Assembly: GCA_963971285.1 (NCBI GenBank)
Contig: OZ020252.1
Span: forward strand, 18,699,662 to 18,763,661
Source of the DNA: Astropecten irregularis
Lineage: Eukaryota; Echinodermata; Asteroidea; Paxillosida; Astropectinidae
Direction: 5' to 3'
DNA length: 64,000 bases
The translations under genes and the position numbers were made by a program. Below the pieces are notes generated by a model, which had not been told where the DNA came from, made no database searches, and saw nothing but the letters and a program-made list of their open reading frames with translations. This document shows, piece by piece, positions 49,425 through 58,858 of the stretch (positions within the stretch are counted from its first letter, which is position 1; every line of letters begins with the position of its first letter).

Positions 49425-50709
49425 AGCAGTTCTTATTTCAAGTCTGCGATCAGTAAAATGTTCCTGGTTATTCTTACTGGTTATCTGGGAAATACCTTTT
49501 TGTTTTGCTCATTGTTTTTTCTTTAAATGGTCTCACTTTTACTACTTTTGTTCTTGCTACACATAAACAAAGCTAATACTTAATACAAACAAACAAAACG
49601 AATCAAAATATCAAAGGCAAAAGAACCGTAAGCTGAGAAAACATTTTTTTTTTTAGGTTATTAATCCGTTAACACATAGGTTGTGAGAGACATTACTTTA
49701 AGATGCTTTTAACACATCCTTCAATGTGACACATAAGCACATAGGGATACAAACTTGACATGACATACCAACATTGACTTGAACATGTCATTTGAAGATC
49801 AAAACTTCTTCAAAATTTGTTCTTTTTCCATCAGTGGACAACTTATCAAGCAGTTTGTGGTGAAAGAATGACTAATGGTCTGGGTAGATCCCTGAAAAGA
49901 GAAGGAAATCTAAATTTCATTGTTCACGGATCAGTTACCCAACAATTCTCGTCAATAAATAACACTCAGGTGGGCAGCCATTTTCACTTTTGCCTTTTCC
50001 CCCCAAAACGAGATCCGCCTCTAGGGTACGGTCTCCATATATATAGATATGATTTTTATTGGAACCATTTTGGGTCACGGATCACGGTAGAGACACATTT
50101 GCGTACGGTAATCGTCAAGTTGCTGTTGGGATGGGCGAAACTCAATTTGCAGTCTGGGTTTATTAGATTATGGGACAGACAGCCCAGAATGAAGAGTCAC
50201 TTTCAAGGAAATCTAGGCGTACACAGTTTGGGCCTAAAATGTATGATTTATGGAGTAAAAACTACAATCACATAAGAGTTTAAATGAACTCCAGTCCTTA
50301 AATTCTATGGGGACAACCATCATTGCCTTAGTCATGTTAGTCAGGGATGGGAAACCTCATATTTAAATCTGAATTCTGAATTTTTTATGTTTAGAATTTA
50401 ACTCAAAAGTTCATTTTTTTTGTTTACACTAGCTGTTTACAAAAGTATTTAATAGGAACTTTTAAATTTGAGCTTTTCCTTGGTGTTTTCAGATTGTTTT
50501 TGTGTGGCAACTCACATCGTGCTTAGTACCAGGCTTCATTTGTTTTTTAAGTATTCCCCACAAACGTTTTGTTTTTTCAATTGATATGGTCCTCTCTACT
50601 AAATCCTCAAACTTCCCAATCACTTTGGTCCACTACAATTTCCATCAAACTTCTCCAATTGGAATCCCACTTGATCCTCCATCAGGCAGTTTCAATATAT
50701 TCAATCAAA

Positions 50710-50763
50710 TGTTCATGCTTAGCAAATGTTTGTGCTAAGCAGGGCCGTGAAATTGGCCCCTGA
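50710..50763 (+). mobile_element. Solo right end of the GGGGCCAATTTCAT family
   Basis: TGTTCATGCTTAGCAAATGT followed by TTGTGCTAAGCAGGGCCGTG and AAATTGGCCCC matches the end of the 4197/44640 family. No left part is present upstream. Confidence 0.7.
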
Positions 50764-51587
50764 TCCAGAAGGGAAAGGTAGCGACTGTTGGTTGATGTCA
50801 TGGGGTTTATGTATCATGGAGCATAACGCTCATGGGAGTAAGTCTCATTTGGACTCTTGGGAATGGAAGAGCCCTTCTAAATTTGTTTCAACTCCTCCGT
50901 TGCTTTTCATTTCTATTTGATCCAAATCTTAACTTGCCAGCCCGCCCCTCGTCCTCGAACCTTATACCTTCATGATGGTGCAACTTAGGAGGGTTGGAAA
51001 GAGAAGATATTGCCTTAAATAAAACCCAGGTGTTTCTAAGACTTTTAATAGAAGCCTGTTGCTTTATCAGGTATCGGGTACTGCGGAATCCAAGACTGAC
51101 TGGCGTATAGGTCATGGACCATGTTCAGAACTTCAGACAGTCCTGATGGATTAGATTTGGGGTTGGTATCCTGTGCACGTCCCTCCACTCAATTGGAAGG
51201 TTACCACTTTCACATGCGTGGGCATTCCTTCATTTTAGTGTCAGAAAATAAGTTGTGACTTCCAAAAGAAATTTGGTTATGCTAAACTACTGGTACACTG
51301 GTTCCGATGGCATGTTCCTGTGTCGCTTGTGTATCCACCGTGAACCATCCACTGGTGCCCATGCCATTCAGGCAGAGCAGACAGCCAGGTTTCAGAGTGA
51401 CTGCGCAGGGTTTGATAGGGAAACTAGGCCATACTTTGAGGATTTGCTGGGGGATTTTATGCGTCGTCCTGTAGAAGGAACTTATCACTTTACAGCAGGA
51501 TCGGGCTGATGTAGTGCTTCTTTCCGCACCTCCCAGCTCCCACCTGTGGGGCTCTGCAGAGGGCGCTATATGTCATGTGGAAGGGGG

Positions 51588-51603
51588 TTTTCAGTCCCTA
51601 CCT
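51588..51603 (+). repeat. SINE body fragment cut by a transposon
   Basis: GTTTTCAGTCCCTACC is identical to part of the SINE at 33514. It breaks off exactly where the GGGGCCATTTTCAT element begins. Confidence 0.65.
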
Positions 51604-51818
51604 GGGGCCATTTTCATATAGCTGCTTTAGCACAAAATTTGCTTAAGCATGAAAAGTCTTCCTTGATCAAACAGGATTAGCAAGTAGCAACCAAATTTTC
51701 ATGTGATGTTTACTTCTTTTGACTTGTATTCGGCCATTATTTACTGAGCGTAATATTCACAAGGAATTTTTGCTGGCATACTGATTTTATTTACTAAGGT
51801 TTTTGGTGCTTCAGCAAT
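51604..51818 (+). mobile_element. GGGGCCATTTTCAT-ended element, right end lost
   Basis: It begins GGGGCCATTTTCATATAGCT and shares TTGATCAAACAGGATTA and TTCACAAGGA with 48360. The right terminal repeat is missing after GGTGCTTCAGCAATAA. Confidence 0.78.
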
Positions 51819-52587
51819 AACTCACTGAGGAAAAACACCCCAAAATCATGAATCCGCCCTCCTCCAAAAGTCACCTAAACCCGCTCATATTTTGTGTGTA
51901 TTTGTGTGATGGCATTCCTTGAAAATTCTCCCATGTGACGAAGGAATTCTGACAGTCATCTTCAGATAAAAAATTAAAATGTCAGAGGACCCGGGATTTC
52001 TCCTATCTCTTCCGCCTTCCTCCAGCTTCCCTCGTCCCACATCCATTTCATTATCTCGTCAGTATCCCTCCCCCTCCTCCTCCCATCCCCGGTCAAAGCT
52101 ATAAAGCAGCCCCTCCCCTCCCTGGGGAAGGGGGGAGGTACCTGGTGCGAGGTCAGGGGTGCATGTCAAGGGGGGATATTAGTCAGCGTCTGGGAATTAT
52201 ATCCAAGGTTAATAATTGACATCGTTGATGCCACTTAATACTTTGATGTGTCTGCACAGAGGTCGGCCGATTTTACATTCAAGAGGGGTAAAAAGGATGA
52301 CATTTTTTTTGCAACGTGTTTAGCTTAGTACGTTTCCTTGCATTTCCAGGCCACTGATGTAAATCAACTGACTTTACGGATTCCTCATATGTGGTAATCA
52401 AAGTTGCTGATATGAAATGATGTGTCCGAATTTTGTTGATAATTTGCGGATATTCGCTCATCATGCTGTAAGTTCCTAATATGTTTTTTTTTTTTTTTAC
52501 ATGTTTGTAGAAAGTAGTGTATAGTATGAGCCTACTGCACTCACTCACTCTTGAACAAAAGATGTCTGCAAACTTTACATCCTGCAA

Positions 52588-52722
52588 CCGATTTCACAAA
52601 ACTTCAAATGTTGCGTAACGTGTATCATTTCCCTGCCTTTGTTGCACAAGTTATGCCCGTTTCACGAAACTTACTCAACATTTGTACCTTGCGTAAGTTA
52701 TGCAACATTTCGTGAAATTGGC
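52588..52722. mobile_element. CCGATTTCACAAAACTT inverted-end element
   Basis: Left end CCGATTTCACAAAACTTCAA and right end AACATTTCGTGAAATTGG are imperfect inverted repeats. The subunit GCAACATTT / AAATGTTGCGTAA is repeated in both orientations inside. Confidence 0.7.
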
Positions 52723-53209
52723 TGCTGGAGACATTAACTGTGGACCGTACCCAAGTGCGTCCACATCATGTTTTCACAAAATGTAAAATGATGGTTTTTC
52801 TCTGAATGGAGGTCATTTTCAATCAATTTCAATTTCAACATGCAAGTGAGACTCATTCCATATTTCAATAATGCAACAATATTCGTTATTTGTCATCAAA
52901 AATCCATTTTATTTCATTACGTGATTACAAAGGAATGTCTACGGTTTGTATAATTGCAGATAAAAACAATGCATTGTCTAATAAAATGCACATCCAGGGA
53001 GCTGCCTCTTTAACTGGGCTGGGTTCCTCGTTGTATTTAGTCCTGTCATACCTGTAATCCCCCCAGGTATCACTTACGTGTATGTTAAACCCCTGTCAGA
53101 ACAAATTGGTCATTTCCTCAGATTCGGAGGGGAAGAGAAATTGAGATGATGCATCGCATTGTTTGATTATGTGAATGCAACAATGTGAATATGCTATGTG
53201 GAGTCATAG

Positions 53210-53449
53210 GGGGTTTACAAAACGGAGGCTCAGGCTCCGGCTCAGGCTCCAGCTCTGACATCCACATGCTGAAAATATAGGTTGTGGTTTTTCATTGAAG
53301 CTGAAGCTGTGTTTTCCTTTTCAAACCAGAGAGTCTACTTCCGAACCGTAGCCAAAAGCCTCTATTTTGATACCTGTTATTTAAAAATGGATTCACGAAA
53401 TGGAGCCGAAGCCTGAGACGGAGCCTGAGCCTCCGTTTTGTAAACGCCC
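53210..53449 (+). mobile_element. Hexamer-ended element, copy 4, with target duplication
   Basis: GGGGTTTACAAAACGGAGGC then TCAGGCTCC at the left is inverse to GAGCCTCCGTTTTGTAAACG then CCC at the right, nearly perfectly over about 30 bp. ATAG flanks both sides (53206-53209 and 53450-53453). This is the best-preserved copy. Confidence 0.88.
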
Positions 53450-55410
53450 ATAGCCAGCTCATCATAACTGGGAGAGTCCAAATGTCATTTTACAAGTTCA
53501 TAGCATTTTGTTTCTTTTTCTTTTTCGAGAACATTTTTTGGATGGAAAAAGTCTACTCTGATGTTGTACACAGCGGCATAACTAGTGAAAACGGTTCCCG
53601 GGACAAGCATTAAATTGCGGCCCTAATTCCAACTTCTGATGCCAATGGAAAAAAATCATACAATTTGAAATTGGAATCTTTCTTTCTTTGTTCAAACTTC
53701 ATCGGATTACATTTCCACTAACTTCAATAGAACAGCTCATTGAAAATGTGTGGTTTGACAAGAGGTCAACAGACTGTGGTATGCAAATATGTAGAGATTG
53801 TGGCAATCATTTCAGTTCCCCCTATCCGTCCGTGAAAGCGCGCAGCATCTTTGATCAGTCAAAAAGTCCCGGAAACAAAATATGATTGGCTGTTAGAAAG
53901 AGGCCTGATATGAAGTGATGCTTGGTGATGTATGCGGCAAATTTTGAAGTCAGCTTCCATAAATCGAAAATCAGCAAGATCTGACGACTTTTTCCGAGGT
54001 GTGTCCTCGCAGCTTTAAAGATTTATTGCCCCCCTCTGAAAGTTTGTGAAACTTCTGTACATGTCCGGCTGTCATGAGCTGTATTTGTCATCGTTGTGTG
54101 CACTTTTGAACTGATGCGTCTGCCTCCGATTTGCGTCTGCCTCTGATTTCTAGAAAGATTGTTTCTTTTTTTTCCCCTGATCCTTGACTCAATCTCCCCT
54201 GGTGTGTTGATTTATTTTTTCTTCAACTGTTGAAGACAACCTCCTATTTAGGATATGAAGAATATTTGACCAGGGTACTCTTGGCGTGAAGCCACTCAAG
54301 CTATATTTCATTTTAATACACATGCTAATCCTTATAAGCTTTGGAAAAAAAAAATTGAATTCCCTCTTCCCTCCCTCCACCCTATCCCGCCCTCTCCTCG
54401 TCAAGCTCCGCCCCTTATTTCCTCCTTTCCCTTGATCTCGATCCGCCACTGCACCCATCCCCCTCCTTTACAAGCTTGTTTGAATGTTCGGCGTATGGTA
54501 CCTGGATCCGCCGCCTGTTTATCCAGGCACGGGTTCATTAGTCACCGGTAATGGAACCCGTCTGAGCTTCCTACAAGATGACGTGCTGAACATGATCAGG
54601 AACATTAAAAAGAATGGCTGTCACTCCAAAGACTACAGTTCCTCCACCGGTTCACAGCTTGGCAGTTAGTAGTCCTTTCACAGCAAACAGAATAAGGAGC
54701 GTCGTGTACTAGGAGTAACTTTGGTTTAATAACAAATTCTGTAGTAACATCTTGGTAACTTGGACTGAGACTTTTACGCTGACCTGATGGTGCTTTATAA
54801 GGTATGAATGGTGTCCTTTGTTCTTTAGCCAGAGGGCTATGGTTCTTCTGTGCTTTTGTTGGGTGTGCACATTACAAGGGGAACCTTTCTCATGGTTGAT
54901 GGAATGATCTGTAGCTAGCTGCCAATGAAGAGAGTTGCGACAATAACCTCGGAGTCTGGTACCCCAACTTCTGCAAATTTTGTGGACTACAAGTCATCAT
55001 GTGCATTATATCGACCATGCTGGTTCCGACCCATAACCCTGGTGCAACTTAAGGTTCTGAGTTGCTCTGTTGGAAAGTCTTCGTCATAGTATCAAAAGGC
55101 CTTTCGTCGGAGGTCTAGCAATGATCAAGTCGACTGCGGCTGCAGTTATGTGAACATTCAGAACATTGCAGGGGTACTGTAAATGGCCTTCCACCTGTCC
55201 CAGGAGGAGTTGAGTGTGTAATCCCCTGGGGCTATGGTACAAGTATGTTACACATAGGAATATGTGACTAGTCATCACCTTTTCAACAAGCTCAGCATTC
55301 AAGATGCTAGTATTTTCAATTAGTGCCGCCTCCCCGGAGCAATGTCATTCCTAAACCCTGATTCTATTTAGCATCGATGTCTTCGCAGGTTTAGTGAATT
55401 GCTGTTTATA

Positions 55411-55649
55411 CAGGGCTCTCCCTTAACTTTTTTTTTTCAGTCGCCAGCCGGACTACCCAGCCAGAGTTTTGGGTAGTCCACCAGCTTTTCAACTCACCCT
55501 CATGTTTTTTGCTATATTTGAGTAAAAAATGAAAACGTGGCGGCATGAGTTTGAGTCGCCCGTCGGACTACCGAGGGAAGGGTTTTGACTCGCCCGCCGC
55601 TTTTATGAGTCGCATTTGGCACCCGGGCGACTGCTAAGGTCGAGCTCTG
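55411..55649. mobile_element. CAGRGCTC-ended element with 7-bp target duplication
   Basis: The left tip CAGGGCTCTCCCTTAACTTT is inverse to the right tip CTAAGGTCGAGCTCTG. GTTTATA flanks both ends (55404-55410 and 55650-55656). The interior repeats GTCGCC(C/A)GCCGGACTACC-like units. It lies 176 bp upstream of the exon at 55826. Confidence 0.85.
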
Positions 55650-55825
55650 GTTTATATGTGGCTGCTTAGAAGGAAGTTTTATTTTTTGTTGGTGAAGGGG
55701 CTCCGTCCAGCCCTCGAGACCAGCTTGACGATTTGTTTTAATTTCTCCCTCCGTTGATGGAACCATTGTTATATCAAGTATGAAATTAAAGAATCGTTCT
55801 GTTTTTGTTTGTTTGCTGTTTCCAG

Positions 55826-55957
55826 GTCGGCCAGGAAGAGATTGTGAAGGAGAAGACCATGCTCTTGGAGAGACTACGGCTGCTGGAGGCGGAGAACTCC
55901 GCCCTGGTGTTGGAGAATGAGAACCAGAGGGAGCAGTACGAGCGGTGCCTTGATGAG
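55826..55957 (+). CDS. NCKAP5: NCKAP5-family conserved coiled-coil exon, 44 codons
   Basis: This 132-nt exon is phase 0 at both ends (acceptor TTTCCAG, donor GTAAGA). It starts VGQEEIVKEKTMLLERL and carries the family signature LLEAENSAL...ENENQREQYERCLDE. From memory this is nearly identical to human NCKAP5, which is the strongest evidence for the gene's identity. Conservation this strong suggests the helix has a specific binding partner rather than acting as a spacer. A second CAG nine bases into the exon (GTCGGCCAG) could act as an alternative acceptor that removes Val-Gly-Gln without shifting the frame. The exon follows a 17.1-kb intron and precedes a 1.9-kb intron. Confidence 0.96.
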
Positions 55958-56126
55958 GTAAGATCTTTAAGCATCAAGATGCAATAGCCGTGAGAAGAAG
56001 AAGAATTGGAGATGTTGGGCTATCAAGCCATGTTTAACTTGACAAGATCAGCAGAAAACAAATTTTAAGAGATTTCTTGGTACTTAAACAAATAACAGAA
56101 GATCACCACCACGAGTTTGTAAAGAG

Positions 56127-56206
56127 TTGGCCAATTTGCCGACAAACTGCACATCAGCATGCGCAGTTTGTCGACAAAATGAATTCCGCGCATTGTGATT
56201 GGCCAA
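56127..56206. repeat. Double inverted repeat TTGGCCAAT / GACAAACTGC
   Basis: Outer TTGGCCAAT (56127) pairs with ATTGGCCAA (56198). Inner GACAAACTGC pairs with GCGCAGTTTGTC around an AT-poor 10-nt loop. Confidence 0.7.
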
Positions 56207-56322
56207 TGCATTGGAAACTAATGGTGGCGCATTATTGTGAATCGCCCATATTCACAGATTAGACAGAACTGATGCATGTGAAAGGGCAAATCGTTATGAA
56301 AAAAATGCCAACATAAAAATGG

Positions 56323-56453
56323 CTGTGTGCCAAATCTCTGGCTGCGTCTGCAATTATCACACAAGTCTATGGACTAATGGCTGCAGTCACTGGCTAGTGG
56401 CTGCCATAGCCGCGTGTGTAATTTGCGGCCACTTAATTAAAGATTTGGGACAC
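56323..56453. mobile_element. TGTSCCAAATCT inverted-end element
   Basis: Left TGTGCCAAATCTCTGGCTGC is inverse to right GATTTGGGACA at the tip, with GGCTGC/GCAGCC and CTATGG/CCATAG motifs inside. It resembles the smaller element at 15695. Confidence 0.55.
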
Positions 56454-56914
56454 AGGCTTTACATTTGGGCCTGGGGTCTCGCGAACTCAGTTGGTACACG
56501 GTAAAAGTTCATATCATCGGCCGGGTGTTGTCTAGCCAGTAACCGAAGGGGGTGAAGGTCATTACGGCCGGGTCAGTTTATTTATGGACTGCCCTGGGGG
56601 TAAAAGGCCTGGGTAATTGCAGACCCTGGATGATTGCCTTGTCATTTACAGCTGCCTCTGTTATGATGACATTGCCATATATGCTGCATGCGCAACCCCC
56701 AGAGGGTAGGCTTTATTCCTGATTGATAAATGATGGACAAGCACATGTGATACATTGCATTTGATGTGCATATGATATATGCATCTTTTTACTAGACTAT
56801 GCATTATTCTCATAGCTTCTCGTAGCTTACTGATTTTTTCTGAGTCCTGCTCTCGGCTAATTCAGAATTTTAAGGATTCTATTTCAAATTTTTCAACCAC
56901 ACAGATCTTATGCA

Positions 56915-57075
56915 AATAGCGCTCCGCACTAATGACGTCACAAAATCCCTGGATGTCAGACAAACATTGTCTCACATGTAGTGTACATGCACGCGCACTA
57001 CGCACGCACGTTTGCTTGGTTGAAATGTTTGTCTGAGATCGGGTGCTATTTTTAGGGCTAGTGCGGAGCGCTATT
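56915..57075. mobile_element. AATAGCGCTCCGCACT inverted-end element, copy 2
   Basis: The ends AATAGCGCTCCGCACTA and TAGTGCGGAGCGCTATT are perfect 17-bp inverted repeats. The inner inverted pair CAGACAAACATT / AATGTTTGTCTG, CGCACTACGCACG and TGACGTCA are also present. Confidence 0.87.
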
Positions 57076-57539
57076 AGGCTTGCCCTTCACCGACGTGGAT
57101 GAGCACTGTATACTCAGTTCTTATGAGTGCATGTTAAAAAAATCATGTGCTGGCGTCAGTGGGGTGAATCGAATCCAATATCGCGGCGGGTACTGCAGTA
57201 AATCATGATATTAAATGATTTTGGTCGGGAAATAGATAATATGCAAATCTTATATATATGCAGATCTTGACAATTTCAGATTTTTGAGTTGTTGCATTGA
57301 GGTTGATCATAAACTTGTATATTATGTGAGCATGAATATTCATATGGTGACTAAAACTATACAATTTCATCGCATAATATGATAATACAGTTAATTAATC
57401 TCCTTAATACAGTTAATAACCACAGCGTACCTAGTACCCCTGGTCATTGGGCCAATTTCTGGCTCCTGAAAACCCCTCATCTTCCTGGGGTGTTAACAGC
57501 CCTGCCTCCCCTAAACTCACAAAGGCTAATCAAGCACAA

Positions 57540-57690
57540 AACCATCTCTACCCTCATAGTACCCACTGTACGCCTGGGTGGAGAGAAACAATTTTTGACC
57601 AAGTTTCTTGCCCAATGACAGCGACAGATGCAAGAACCACAGACCAATTGCTGGAACCCACAATCCTTAGATTGACCGCAAGATCTTGAG
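57540..57690 (-). repeat. Degenerate dispersed repeat with tRNA-like part
   Basis: CCTGGGTGGAGAGAAACAAT followed by AGTTTCTTGCCCAATGACA resembles a pattern common in animal dispersed repeats. A second, shorter relative (TTGAGCAAGACACTTAAC) lies at 58229. The assignment is tentative. Confidence 0.35.
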
Positions 57691-57842
57691 TACGATACAA
57701 CCAGACCACTCTACCATAGTGTTCCATAAACAAACAACCTATTGACAGGTCTAATTCACGACCTCCTGTTATTTCTTCCGCTTGCGTTTCGAGTTTGAAA
57801 ATCTTGACCAAAAAAAAAAATTTTGTTCTTGATTTCCCACAG

Positions 57843-57881
57843 GTGGCCAATCAAGTAGTACAGGCCCTCTTGATGCAGAAG
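57843..57881 (+). CDS. NCKAP5: NCKAP5-family micro-exon VANQVVQALLMQK
   Basis: This 39-nt exon is phase 0 at both ends, with acceptor GATTTCCCACAG and donor GTAAGT. It encodes exactly VANQVVQALLMQK. Joined to the previous exon it restores the family motif CLDE-VANQVVQALL-x-QK, which in vertebrate NCKAP5 and NCKAP5L is followed by DLREEC. The exon is too short to stand out by length, but the splice sites, the phase and the exact motif continuation make it secure. The DLREE-type continuation was not found between here and the window end, so the next intron is longer than 6.1 kb. The large C-terminal part of the protein is not in this window. Confidence 0.95.
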
Positions 57882-58822
57882 GTAAGTGGGATTTAAATAA
57901 ATGCTGTGGTTCTATTCCCTTGACTCTTTCTGACACAACCGTCATCTTGATGAAAGTCCTCCAGACGGAGTTGGTCAGACCTGACCCGCAGATTTGAGAT
58001 TGTGTGATTGACGAGAGGGTTAAACAGATATCATTGCCTTTGGGGGTTTTGCATACATTTTTTAGAATTTTTTGTTTTGTTTTTGTGGGGAGGGGAAGGG
58101 AGGGTTTGATGTGACGGGTGCTTGAGGTCCGAAGAAGAAGGGTTTTGGTTTTTTAGAATCAGGGTGATGTATGGTGGCAGTCTTCGGAAAAATGTAGGTC
58201 AAAACTATCCTGGGGCTGCTGATGCCTTGAGCAAGACACTTAACTGTGATTAGTCCCAATTCATCCTGGATTACAAGAGTTCCTGCGAGGTCAGAGCATG
58301 ATTAAAACAAAAAAAACTCAGAAAATCAGAGGGGTCCCAGTCACCAGAAGACTGTGGACTCACTTCCCCCAGAGGGGGGTCAAGAAAGCTTCAGGAAAAT
58401 TTGGCAATTTGTAGTTACGTGGTGGGGAGAATGAATTGCAATGATCAGAGGTTGTACTGATGATGCTGCGTAAAAGTTTTGAGTGTTGTTTTTTGTATTA
58501 TTGATACATATTAATCGCTTGATACTTGGTTATTGAGTAAGGATTGGATGAGTATAAATTGGGGGCTTGTTCAGCAAGGTGTACGTAAGGTATTTGGCCG
58601 GCCAGGTGGCCCACTCTTGCTCCCCTCACCGGCGACCGGTTAAAATTGGCGGCGAAGGGTTAATCGGCCCTTGCTTGTGAGTAGATGTCTGTCTGCTTGA
58701 TAAGGATTTTCTCCCCTAATAAATGCTGTCTGGGCCCAATCGTTCACTGAGGTGAATCACACGGCCGACATGATTTGGCTTGTCTCTCCCGCACAGCTTG
58801 GGTGCCTGAATGGCGACAGGAG

Positions 58823-58858
58823 TCGAGAGAGAAAGAGGGAGAGAGAGAGGGGGTAGGG
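58823..58858 (+). repeat. GA-rich simple repeat
   Basis: A run of GAGAGAGAAAGAGGGAGAGA type, imperfect, ending in GGGGGTAGGGGGG. Confidence 0.85.

Larger units (their letters stand above)
38713..55825 (+). other. Intron (phase 0), 17.1 kb
   Basis: This intron is rich in short transposons, at least fourteen of which are listed separately. The stretches 39623-41893, 42176-43919, 44883-46424, 46775-48170, 49425-50709, 51819-52587 and 53454-55403 contain no recognised gene. No extra NCKAP5-like exon was seen, and the flanking exons join in frame without one. Confidence 0.8.
55958..57842 (+). other. Intron (phase 0), 1.9 kb
   Basis: This intron contains three small inverted-repeat elements (56127, 56323 and 56915) and a degenerate dispersed repeat near 57540-57690. 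It ends in the pyrimidine-rich acceptor of the 39-nt exon. Confidence 0.85.

Noticed and set aside
49817..50275. 152-codon open frame on the + strand
   Set aside because: No recognisable motif, no splice signals in register, and residues typical of random translation.
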